The notes below the pieces were generated by a model. It saw nothing but the letters and a program-made list of their open reading frames with translations. It was not told the DNA's origin and made no database searches. From an uncultured Muribaculaceae bacterium (GTDB lineage: Bacteria; Bacteroidota; Bacteroidia; Bacteroidales; Muribaculaceae): a DNA stretch of 29,830 nt. Made by a program: the position numbers and the translations under genes. The stretch spans positions 1 through 29,830 of the forward strand of contig CAJTRS010000027.1 in the NCBI GenBank assembly GCA_910578805.1, in the 5' to 3' direction. Positions 23,587-29,830 of this stretch are shown in pieces (the first letter of the stretch is position 1; every line of letters starts with the position of its first letter).

Positions 23587-26007
23587 TTATGTTTTATTGT
23601 GCGCTTTGCGACGGTGCTTCTTCTTGGAATCGGTGCCATATCCATATCCATATCCATATCCATATCCGTAACCGTAGCTTCCGTAACCATAACCGTAACC
23701 GTAGCGCCCGGAGTGGCGGGTCACGCCATTGAGCACCAGGGCTATGTTGTTGAGACGGTGCTCTTCGTAGAGGCTTTGCAGGTCGGGCAACTGCCTGCGG
23801 TCGAGTTTTCCGGCGCGCGCCACGAAGAGGGTGAGATGTGCCACTCGGTTGGCTATGGTGGCGTCGGCCACAGCTCCTACGGGTACATTGTCGATCATCA
23901 CATAGTCATATCTGGCCTCGAGAGCCTCGATGAACTGCTCCAGACGGTCTTCCATGAGGAGTTCGGCGGGATTGGGCGCCACGGAACCGGCCGGCACGAA
24001 GTCAAACTTGTTGTCGCCCGGAGTGGCCACGAGTATGTCGTCGATAGTAAGTTCCGGGTCGGCCAGATAGTTGGTTACGCCGGGGTGAGTGTGTCCGAGG
24101 CGGTGTGAGAGTGTGCCTTTGCGTATGTCAAGGTCCACAAGCACCACTTTGCGAGAGGTGGAGGCGAGCGATCGTGCCAGATTGAGCGCTACGAATGTCT
24201 TGCCGGCCCCTTCGTTGAAAGATGTCAGCGTTATTATCTTCACGGGTTGTGAGCCGTGACGCATGAACGACATGTTGGTGCGGAGCATTCGCATGGCTTC
24301 ACCGATCATGGGGTCGGTCTCGTGGTCCAGACCTTTTTTCTGCCGGCGCATCGCTTCCTTGTCGAGAGGTACGGTGCCGAGAAACGGAATGGAGGTCAGT
24401 GAGGCGATCTCCTTGCGGGTGCGCACTTTGGTGTCGGTGAATATCTTGATGATCAGTATCAATGCCGGCAGCAACAAGCCTGTAAGAATGCCGAGCAGGA
24501 GTATCTTGTTGCGTTTGGGGCTTATGGGGCCGGAAGCCGATGCCTCGTCGATGACGCGTGCGTTGTTGTCGGCCATGGCCTGTGACAGTGCGTTCTCCTC
24601 GCGGCGGTTGAGCAGAAACATATAGAGCGATTCCTTGATTTTCTGCTGGCGTTCGATGGATAGCATCTGACGCTCTTTGGTGGGAATGGACTTGACGCGG
24701 CTCTGTGCGCGCTGTTCATAGACGTTGGCGTCCTTTATGCGCAGGTTGAGTCCCGATATAACATTGTCGATGGAGCGTATGATGGTCTGTCGCATGGAGG
24801 CGAGGTTGCTGTTGAGCTCCTCGACGCGGGGATTGGAGTCGGAACTCTCGGCGGCATAGCGGTCGCGCTCCATGCGCATGGTGTTGTACTGGCTGATCTG
24901 TCCCTCAAGGTTCACATCGGCTAATCCGATGTTGGTGGGTATGAGGTCGGTTCCGCGGGCGGGGTCGGAAAGATACTGTCTGATGTAGCGGGCTATGCCG
25001 AGTTGTGTCTGTAGAGCCATGGCTTCGTTGTTGTAACGCTGCGATTCGCCCATGTAACGGCCTGCGGTGGAGCTTATGTCGATGATTTCGTTGTCGCGCT
25101 TGAATGATTCGATGTCGGACTCCACTCCGCCAAGCTCTTTTTCGATTATGGCGAGACGTTCCGATATGAAGTCGGCGGTGTTGACCGCCACACGGTTCTT
25201 ATCGGCTAAGGCCTCTTCGTTATAGACTTGTATGAGGGTGTTGAGCACATCTTTGGCGCGCTGCGCGGAGCCGTCGGTGAGGGATAGTTTGAGTATTGTG
25301 CCGTCGTCTTTCTCCTGGCGTATTCCGAAGTGCGACAGGTAAGACGCGGCCACTGCGGCCACCGGACGCTTACGCACATCTATGCGCCGGCCTACCCATT
25401 TGGACGTGAAGAAGTCGGTGCGGTTGATCACTATGGTATCGCCGGGGGCTATGGCTGTGGTATCGCCTGTTGCAACTGTGATTTCCGATTGGATATCTCC
25501 GTCGGCGTCCTTTGTGCGCACCAAAGTGGAGTCGGTGCTCTGTGGTGTGATGTCGATGGTGGCCGAGCCAGAGGCGGGCATGCCTATGAACGATACCCGC
25601 AGGGGTGATGAGGTGTAGAGCTCGCGTGTGCGCAGACCGTCGTTGACGGTATAGCTTATATCGGCGTTGAGCCGGCGCACCGTCTCGCTCATTAGGGCGT
25701 TGGACTGGAACTGGAGTATCTCGTTGGCCACGTTGACGCGGTTGATGTAATTGTCATAGCGGTCAAAGCCTGCCGAGGTGGTCTTGTTCGATGGGTCCTT
25801 TATGATCACCGTGGCCGAGGCGAAGTAGGTGTTGGGAGTGGTGGCGTACTTGAGGTAGGCTATGGCGCCGAAGAGTATCACGGATATGAGGAACCATTTC
25901 CAGTTGGAGGCCAGATATCCCAGTATATCCAGCAGATTGGTGGAAGTGTCGGGCTGTGATGCGGCAGGCGCGGCTGTGTGGCCGGTGTTTGGTGTCGGGT
26001 TAGTCAC
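23587..26007 (-). CDS. wzc: Tyrosine autokinase Wzc (BY-kinase), chain-length regulator
   Basis: An 806-residue protein. A first helix lies at about 35-55 (NWKWFLISVILFGAIAYLKY). A long periplasmic region with coiled coils follows, and a second helix at about 497-522. The cytosolic kinase has Walker A SFNEGAGKT (about 594-602), Walker A' VLVDLDIRKG (about 621-630) and Walker B YDYVMIDNVP (about 698-707). The last 40 residues are a Gly-Tyr repeat with 11 tyrosines, then a basic tail. In the family, ATP-dependent trans-phosphorylation of the tyrosine cluster controls polymer length and export with Wza. It follows the second wza gene by 66 bases. It has everything the plus-strand chain-length protein lacks. 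Confidence 0.93.
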   Translation of the reverse strand: MTNPTPNTGHTAAPAASQPDTSTNLLDILGYLASNWKWFLISVILFGAIAYLKYATTPNTYFASATVIIKDPSNKTTSAGFDRYDNYINRVNVANEILQFQSNALMSETVRRLNADISYTVNDGLRTRELYTSSPLRVSFIGMPASGSATIDITPQSTDSTLVRTKDADGDIQSEITVATGDTTAIAPGDTIVINRTDFFTSKWVGRRIDVRKRPVAAVAASYLSHFGIRQEKDDGTILKLSLTDGSAQRAKDVLNTLIQVYNEEALADKNRVAVNTADFISERLAIIEKELGGVESDIESFKRDNEIIDISSTAGRYMGESQRYNNEAMALQTQLGIARYIRQYLSDPARGTDLIPTNIGLADVNLEGQISQYNTMRMERDRYAAESSDSNPRVEELNSNLASMRQTIIRSIDNVISGLNLRIKDANVYEQRAQSRVKSIPTKERQMLSIERQQKIKESLYMFLLNRREENALSQAMADNNARVIDEASASGPISPKRNKILLLGILTGLLLPALILIIKIFTDTKVRTRKEIASLTSIPFLGTVPLDKEAMRRQKKGLDHETDPMIGEAMRMLRTNMSFMRHGSQPVKIITLTSFNEGAGKTFVALNLARSLASTSRKVVLVDLDIRKGTLSHRLGHTHPGVTNYLADPELTIDDILVATPGDNKFDFVPAGSVAPNPAELLMEDRLEQFIEALEARYDYVMIDNVPVGAVADATIANRVAHLTLFVARAGKLDRRQLPDLQSLYEEHRLNNIALVLNGVTRHSGRYGYGYGYGSYGYGYGYGYGYGYGTDSKKKHRRKAHNKT
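23636..23704 (+). repeat. Hexanucleotide repeat coding the Gly-Tyr tail
   Basis: Five perfect CCATAT units (23636-23665) continue as six variant hexamers (CCGTAA, CCGTAG, CCATAA) to 23704, broken once by CTT. On the coding strand each unit is one Gly-Tyr pair, giving 11 tyrosines. Gain or loss of a unit keeps the frame, so the tyrosine number could vary. Confidence 0.85.
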
Positions 26008-26073
26008 TGTATGGATTGGTTTGTTAAGGGATAAGAGTGATCTGTGCGGACTGAGTATAGCTGTGCCGTAAGG

Positions 26074-26826
26074 CTATTTTGTGGCCCAGATTATGGAGGT
26101 TATCACCCCTGCTATCGATACGGCGAGTGTGGTGAACTGCCATGCACGGTTTTCGTTGTCCTTGTTTTTGTACTTGGGCTCCACATAAACCAGATCGTTC
26201 TGCTGCAGGTAGAAGCATGGTGACGAGAACAACTCGGTGGAACGAATGTCGTTGACATACATTTTGCGTCCGTCATTCTCTTCGCGTATCACAATCACGC
26301 GGTCGGGCTTGGCTGCCGCGGTGAGGTCACCGGCTTTGGCAATGGCCTCGAGCAGGGTGATGCGGTCGCCGTCGATGGAGTAGGTGCCGTTGGAGGACAC
26401 AGCTCCGAGCATGGTGTAGCGGAAGTTGAGAAACGAGGCTGTGACCATGGGGTCTTTGAGATAGTTGCCTTCGGCAAGGCGTTTTTTTATGTCGTCCTGG
26501 AGCTGGTCGAGCGACATGCCTGCCACGTGAATATCACCGAGTATGGGGAGCTGAATGTCGCCGTATTTGTTCACGGTGTATCCGTCGGCGGCATTGTCGC
26601 CACTGAGATTGAACGGTTTGGCAAGCTCGGGGAGTTTGCTGATAATCCTTATCGACAGGCGGTCGTCGGGCTGGATAAGGGCCGTGGCGCGAGGCTCCAT
26701 GGGGTAAAGCCTGTCCTCGGTCATATCGCGCAGATAGATGTGGTTGTCTTTTGAGCAGCCGCTCAAGGTCATGGCGATGAGTACAACCAGTGTGCAGTGT
26801 GATATGGCGTGCTTTAATCTGTACAT
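26074..26826 (-). CDS. wza: Polysaccharide export lipoprotein (Wza-like), second copy
   Basis: A 250-residue lipoprotein. The signal peptide ends in TLSGC (lipidated C24). Residues about 48-130 form the Poly_export domain (IQPDDRLSIRI, GDIQLPILGDIHVAGMSLDQLQDD and YLKDPMVTASF). An SLBB-type segment follows (YTMLGAVSSNGTYSI, then DRITLLEAIAKAGDL). A C-terminal hydrophobic helix (about 230-247) lies near the tip. It is the partner of the BY-kinase encoded next. It differs clearly from the copy at 7761, for example in the N-terminal third, so the two are paralogues rather than a recent duplicate. Confidence 0.92.
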   Translation of the reverse strand: MYRLKHAISHCTLVVLIAMTLSGCSKDNHIYLRDMTEDRLYPMEPRATALIQPDDRLSIRIISKLPELAKPFNLSGDNAADGYTVNKYGDIQLPILGDIHVAGMSLDQLQDDIKKRLAEGNYLKDPMVTASFLNFRYTMLGAVSSNGTYSIDGDRITLLEAIAKAGDLTAAAKPDRVIVIREENDGRKMYVNDIRSTELFSSPCFYLQQNDLVYVEPKYKNKDNENRAWQFTTLAVSIAGVITSIIWATK

Positions 26827-26876
26827 GAAATGATTGGGTTTTTATGATTATTTTTAGTTCACAGAGCTACGCGACG

Positions 26877-26905
26877 CCGGGCTCATTTGCAGTCCCGATG
26901 CCCGG
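26877..26905. other. Hairpin in the wza/wzc leader
   Basis: CCGGGC (26877-26882) and GCCCGG (26900-26905) form a six-base stem with a 17-base loop, in the leader between the promoter and wza. No T-run follows on the minus strand, so a terminator is not supported. It might act in leader regulation. Confidence 0.3.
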
Positions 26906-26926
26906 AATCAGTGTGTTTTAATTATG

Positions 26927-26957
26927 CAAATTAGTGAACGTAAGCGTTCTATGCAAA
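26927..26957 (-). promoter_or_regulatory. Candidate promoter for the wza/wzc operon
   Basis: The minus strand reads TTTG (26957-26954), 20 bases, then TAATTTG (26933-26927). This is the Bacteroidetes pattern with one base fewer in the -7 box. It lies 100 bases upstream of the wza start in an AT-rich gap. Confidence 0.4.
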
Positions 26958-26996
26958 AAAAATTAGCAAAAAATTAGATGAAATCAATTTAGGGTT

Positions 26997-27908
26997 CTAA
27001 ATCCGGCATTCGGTATTGAAATGCTTGTGGCAGAGGAGTGCAGCGCCCGAATCGGGAAGGCAGTGCAGGGTGGCTACCGGCAGTGTGTCGGCGAGCCGGG
27101 AGAGGGTGGTGCAAAGCGACTGGAAAAGCAGTGGCGAAGCCTTGATGGCGGAGCATGACGGGAGCAGGGCGATGAATGCCTGAGGCCCTGTCCGGGGTGT
27201 TATGGCATTGGCCGTCGCGCGCTCTATGCGTGCTATGCCGCCGATGTGTGCGGAGATGGAGCGGTAGCATGGGGTCTTGCCGCTCCATGGCGATCCGAAC
27301 ACTGTGGGACGGTCGCCGATGAGGCGTATGATGGGGTTGTCGTCGTTGAGCAGGGTGATGCCGGAAATATTTTCGATCCATAGACGGGAATGGGTGCTTT
27401 TTCCTGTGCCGCTGGCTCCGAGAAAAAGATAGGCACAGCCGTTGGTGTCTATGACCGATGATGCGTGAATGGATATGCCGCCGCGGGTGAGTATGGCCTG
27501 GGAGAAGGCTATGCGCACAAGCGAATTGAGGGCGTAGGACATGTCGCGTCCGGGGGTGAGGCTGATGCGGGGACTGGAGAACTGCGGATCGGCTGTCATG
27601 GAGTGCAGGGTGCCTGCGGTGAATAGATGAAACAGGTAATGACCGCCGGGTGTGAGCCAGAGTGTCACATGACCGAGATCGTTGGTGGTGTCGTTGATGA
27701 TGCGCGATCCGGCTTCGGGCGACGGGTGTTCTCCTGTGGTGGTTACGGCGATGCTGAATGCCGGTGTCTCCGTCGGATCGCCTGAGGCAAATGGTGCGTA
27801 GGAGGGCAGAAGCTTAGGAACACAGATGGAGTCCGGTGCCGTAAGCGCGAATGTCAGTGAGGCGACGGTGTAGCGGTGGGAGGTGGGTGACATGGAGAGG
27901 AGAGTCAT
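26997..27908 (-). CDS. HprK-like P-loop kinase
   Basis: Starting at ATG 27906-27908 gives 303 residues and an ATGA overlap with the nucleotidyltransferase gene; a longer frame running to 28181 would lie wholly over that gene and is rejected. The mid-protein P-loop FLGASGTGKSTHSRLW (about residues 161-176) is followed by LLNDDNPIIRL and VFGSPWSGKT, the order of the catalytic core of HPr kinase and of HprK-related kinases. The N-terminal HprK domain and an HPr partner are not present here. Relatives act with PqqD and nucleotidyltransferase proteins near exopolysaccharide and lasso-peptide loci, where a kinase of this type phosphorylates a peptide. The substrate here is unknown. This is the last gene of the PqqD operon. 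Confidence 0.85.
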   Translation of the reverse strand: MTLLSMSPTSHRYTVASLTFALTAPDSICVPKLLPSYAPFASGDPTETPAFSIAVTTTGEHPSPEAGSRIINDTTNDLGHVTLWLTPGGHYLFHLFTAGTLHSMTADPQFSSPRISLTPGRDMSYALNSLVRIAFSQAILTRGGISIHASSVIDTNGCAYLFLGASGTGKSTHSRLWIENISGITLLNDDNPIIRLIGDRPTVFGSPWSGKTPCYRSISAHIGGIARIERATANAITPRTGPQAFIALLPSCSAIKASPLLFQSLCTTLSRLADTLPVATLHCLPDSGAALLCHKHFNTECRI

Positions 27909-28975
27909 AGCATTCCTTTTGTGAGGCTCCATATGCTCCATAAGGCTTCCAGCGGAGCTGTGGTAGCCGAGAAGCGGCTGCGGCGCATGAATGCTGCGGC
28001 GGTAGCCGTCCGGCGTTGCCATGTGCTGTCGGTATTGGGGCGCCGTCCGAAATTGCCCGATGACATTACGATGTGCAGGAGCGGGCGGGCGCGGCGTTCG
28101 GAAATCTCTACGGGGTATGGCATGAGGTCGCGTGGCATGCCGAGGTGAAGCACAAGTAACGACATGAGCCGTGAAATCCACTTGTCAAGACGGGCGGCGA
28201 AGACGAGGGTCTCGAATGAACCGGACGGGAGTGTGCCGGAGATGGCGCGGCATGCCATGGCCATGTCGCATATCTGTCTGAGGCCTATGCCGTGTCCCAT
28301 GGCATGCTTGAGAATATGGGTGCTGATTATCAGCAATGTTACTGCGGGGTGTGGTGTGGTGATGTGGCAGCCGCCTATTTCTACGGTGGTATGTGGCAGT
28401 GCGGTCAGCAGGGAGGATATGCGCCGCCGCGACGAGGGTGTGTGAATGTCGAGCAGCGAGGGGTGGAGTTCCACTTCGGTATTGTCGAGATGGAAACTGA
28501 CGCTCTTGTCGGAGTGGTGTTTGAGGGGTGTCTTCAGGCGTGACAGTGATTCACAGACATTGCCGAATTGATTGCGTGAGGGAATGCAGAGGTCTATGTC
28601 GCCGCACTGTCGCGACATGGGCGAGGGGTAGAGGCGGGCCATGGTCTGGCCTTTGATGAGTAGCGGGTCGGTGCCGAGGTCACGCAGGTATTGCACGGCG
28701 TGGCTTACGGCGGCGTCCATGGCGTGGCTGCGTAGCCTGATGGCTTCGGACTGCGCGGCCCAGAGGACTATGATATCGTGGGGCGGCAGCATGTGTGCCG
28801 GAAGCCCGGTGACGGCGTCGAAGGCCACAGCTGTGACAGTGTGCCGGCGTGCGCACCTGTACACATCGAGCCATTCGGCATGCGAGGCCGGGGGCATGGC
28901 CGCTGCCATATTGGTGCCCCACAGCGAGTCGCGCAAGAGGGCAAGGAGTCTTAGTTGTGCCGGTGAGGTTGGCAT
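27905..28975 (-). CDS. Nucleotidyltransferase-like protein, NTP_transf_5 family
   Basis: Starting at ATG 28973-28975 gives 356 residues and a one-base TGATG overlap with the PqqD gene. An upstream ATG adds ten residues within that gene and is not preferred. LLIKGQTMARLYP (about 105-117) is followed by SRQCGDIDLCIP (121-132). The Gly and the Asp-x-Asp of GDIDL form the minimal nucleotidyltransferase metal site, and VELHPSLLD may give the third acidic position. This matches PF14907 (NTP_transf_5), whose members modify unknown targets. They occur beside PqqD and HprK-like genes near exopolysaccharide and peptide-modification loci. The stop overlaps the kinase start (ATGA), so the three proteins are likely made in fixed proportion. 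Confidence 0.87.
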   Translation of the reverse strand: MPTSPAQLRLLALLRDSLWGTNMAAAMPPASHAEWLDVYRCARRHTVTAVAFDAVTGLPAHMLPPHDIIVLWAAQSEAIRLRSHAMDAAVSHAVQYLRDLGTDPLLIKGQTMARLYPSPMSRQCGDIDLCIPSRNQFGNVCESLSRLKTPLKHHSDKSVSFHLDNTEVELHPSLLDIHTPSSRRRISSLLTALPHTTVEIGGCHITTPHPAVTLLIISTHILKHAMGHGIGLRQICDMAMACRAISGTLPSGSFETLVFAARLDKWISRLMSLLVLHLGMPRDLMPYPVEISERRARPLLHIVMSSGNFGRRPNTDSTWQRRTATAAAFMRRSRFSATTAPLEALWSIWSLTKGML

Positions 28976-29247
28976 CAGTCTGTGGCGAGGTTCTCGTTGA
29001 CCCACTGTCTCAGCAGGGCTGTGGTGTCACGCAGCGCGGTCTCCGGACTGACGTCGTATTCGTCGGTCAGACGGCCGGCGATGTCGGCGGGGGTGAAGTC
29101 GCCGGCTTCCGAGGCATAGTTCCAGATGGCTGCGGCAGTGGAGTTGAGTGTGTGTACCGATGTCAGGTCGGTGCCGTCGGCCTCCGGATCGACTATTATG
29201 AAACGGTTGCCTATGGGTAGCAGTCGGAGGTGTGACTTGATTTTCAT
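28975..29247 (-). CDS. PqqD-like peptide-binding protein
   Basis: A 90-residue soluble protein with the PqqD fold signature: a short N-terminal strand pair around IGNRFIIVDPEA, then VHTLNSTAAAIWNY (Asn followed by the Ala-x-Ile-Trp helix), DIAGRLTDEYDVSP and a last helix containing LLRQWVNENL. PqqD-like proteins (RRE domains) bind the leader of a precursor peptide and present it to modifying enzymes. In some polysaccharide loci they occur with HprK-like kinases without a known peptide. It starts 14 bases after the sugar-transferase remnant, and its stop overlaps the nucleotidyltransferase start. A typical leader-bearing precursor was not found adjacent. Confidence 0.87.
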   Translation of the reverse strand: MKIKSHLRLLPIGNRFIIVDPEADGTDLTSVHTLNSTAAAIWNYASEAGDFTPADIAGRLTDEYDVSPETALRDTTALLRQWVNENLATD

Positions 29248-29261
29248 ATTTTTGACTAAGG

Positions 29262-29489
29262 TCAGAATTTTTTACCGCTCACAATGCTGAGTACGGTGAG
29301 TCCGATGATCTTGATGTCGAACCACAGTGAGCGATTGGCTAAATAATCCAGGTCCATATCCAGACGCCGGAGCATTTTGTCCATAGTGTCGGTGTAGCCA
29401 TTGTAGAGTGTGGCGCGGGAGAAGATTCCGGGGCGCAGTATATAGAGTTTTTCGTAATCGGGGTTGATGGCAATTATCTTGTCGATACA
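29262..29489 (-). pseudogene. 3' remnant of undecaprenyl-phosphate sugar transferase, cut by IS
   Basis: The minus frame ending at TGA 29262-29264 encodes about 75 residues: DKIIAINPDYEKLY, then LRPGIFSRATLYNGYTD, MLRRLDMDLDYLANRSLW and FDIKIIGLTVLSI. This is the conserved C-terminal end of bacterial sugar transferases (WbaP/WcaJ type), where RPG, the D/Y-rich helix and SLWxDIKI are family marks. An in-frame TAG at 29490-29492 closes it on the upstream side, exactly where insertion-sequence material begins. The catalytic N-terminal part is lost or lies beyond the element. In Bacteroidetes this enzyme starts the lipid-linked repeat unit. It lies 14 bases upstream of pqqD, so it headed that operon. 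Confidence 0.8.
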
Positions 29490-29830
29490 CTAGTGTCTCT
29501 TAAAAAGTGTTAATCAAATTCGAGGTCAAGAGTTGGATGGCAATTTGCTATTTGTGCTGGCTCCGGTTCTGGAGTCAACAAGTCCTTGATATGCTCCTTG
29601 ACAAGCAGGGAGCTGCCGAGGATTCTCATGACTTCGTAGATGTTTCTTTCAAGTTTCATTTTATGTTCGATTATTGCGACAACGCAGTAAGTGCATATAG
29701 CCGCATAAATTTGTATTCTGACGGATGTCTCGGAATTACCCCAGAATGTGGTGACTCTAAGGTGCTGTTTGATCCATTTGAAGAAAAGCTCCACCTGCCA
29801 TCGGTTCTTGTAAAGGAACACAATCTGTTT
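29490..29830 (-). mobile_element. IS4-family insertion sequence, end at about 29490; other end off window
   Basis: From about 29490 the plus strand reads TAGTGTCTCTTAAAAAGTG, the probable terminal repeat, followed by the 3' end of a transposase. The sugar-transferase frame stops at exactly this border. The other end, the target duplication and the full transposase lie beyond the right edge. The boundary may be off by a few bases, since ACACTAGTGT at 29487-29496 is itself a palindrome. Confidence 0.7.
29510..29830 (-). CDS. IS4-family transposase, C-terminal part
   Basis: The minus frame ends at TAA 29510-29512 and continues open to the right edge (about 106 codons). It contains FLYKNRWQVELFFKWIKQ, which holds the Y(2)R(3)E(6)K motif around the final catalytic glutamate of IS4-family DDE transposases. 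AAICTYCVVAIIEHKMKL and RILGSSLL, common in the same family in Bacteroidetes, follow. The N-terminal part with the first two catalytic Asp residues lies outside the window. It shares its transcriptional direction with the interrupted operon. Confidence 0.85.
   Translation of the reverse strand, partial: KQIVFLYKNRWQVELFFKWIKQHLRVTTFWGNSETSVRIQIYAAICTYCVVAIIEHKMKLERNIYEVMRILGSSLLVKEHIKDLLTPEPEPAQIANCHPTLDLEFD

Noticed and set aside
23532..23690. Upstream extension of the 58-residue peptide with a Met-Asp repeat
   Set aside because: The Met-Asp run is the kinase Gly-Tyr hexamer repeat read in another frame, not a separate protein.
23636..23704. Possible CRISPR-like repeat array
   Set aside because: The units are only six bases with no spacers and lie inside a coding sequence.
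26877..26905. Hairpin as terminator of the kinase operon
   Set aside because: Its stem is six bases and no T-run follows on the minus strand. It also lies about 92 bases past the kinase stop, inside the next leader.
27906..28181. Longer N-terminus of the kinase frame up to 28181
   Set aside because: It lies entirely over the nucleotidyltransferase gene in another frame. The ATGA junction at 27905-27908 gives a better start.
29272..29490. 72-codon minus-strand frame over the sugar-transferase remnant
   Set aside because: It has no family features; the neighbouring frame encodes the recognisable C-terminus of a sugar transferase.

Overview
The window looks like an accessory cell-envelope polysaccharide region of a gut Bacteroidales genome, most likely Muribaculaceae-like. 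The evidence is the set of protein families (DUF5723-type barrel, large SusE/fimbrillin-style lipoproteins, OmpA, BY-kinase with Wza partner) and several upstream boxes of the Bacteroidetes sigma type (TTTG, about 19 bases, TAnnTTTG). Base composition is near half G+C by eye. The family-level assignment is inference. No rRNA, tRNA or CRISPR array was seen.

Layout. (1) 1-3490, minus strand: an operon starting from a consensus promoter near 3530-3560. It encodes a radical SAM protein, a GT4 glycosyltransferase, a YhhQ/VUT queuosine-precursor transporter and a HAD nucleotidase cut by the left edge. (2) 3736-4932, minus: a membrane-anchored GT2. (3) 5036-12929, plus: a compact six-gene exopolysaccharide operon (GT4, Wzx flippase, Wza-type export lipoprotein, Wzy-like polymerase, a Wzz/Wzc-type protein with a decayed kinase domain, and a fucosyltransferase-like protein). 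It ends in a strong hairpin terminator shared with the convergent gene. (4) 13021-16159, minus: DUF5723-like barrel and a large lipoprotein. (5) 16285-18368, minus: ABC exporter and a SipW-like S24/S26 peptidase, translationally coupled, behind a consensus promoter and a leader of about 320 nt. (6) 18938-20167, minus: OmpA-type porin. (7) 20247-23264, minus: 1005-residue surface lipoprotein with mosaic composition. (8) 23355-26826, minus: a second Wza, a true BY-kinase Wzc with a Gly-Tyr repeat tail, and a 58-residue acidic peptide. (9) 26997-29489, minus: HprK-like kinase, NTP_transf_5 protein, PqqD-like protein and the 3' remnant of the initiating sugar-phosphate transferase, the last cut by an IS4-family element running off the right edge.

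How it fits together. The initiating transferase (now broken), glycosyltransferases, Wzx, Wzy and two Wza/Wzc-type export sets would build and export a surface polysaccharide. Mixed into this locus are genes of a kind normally linked to peptide modification and export: PqqD, a P-loop HprK-like kinase, a nucleotidyltransferase, a leader-peptidase-like protein, an ABC exporter without its own peptidase domain, and a radical SAM enzyme. The PqqD-NTase-kinase trio is translationally coupled and lies 14 bases behind the sugar transferase gene. It is the best candidate here for a poorly described system tying a modified peptide to polysaccharide production.
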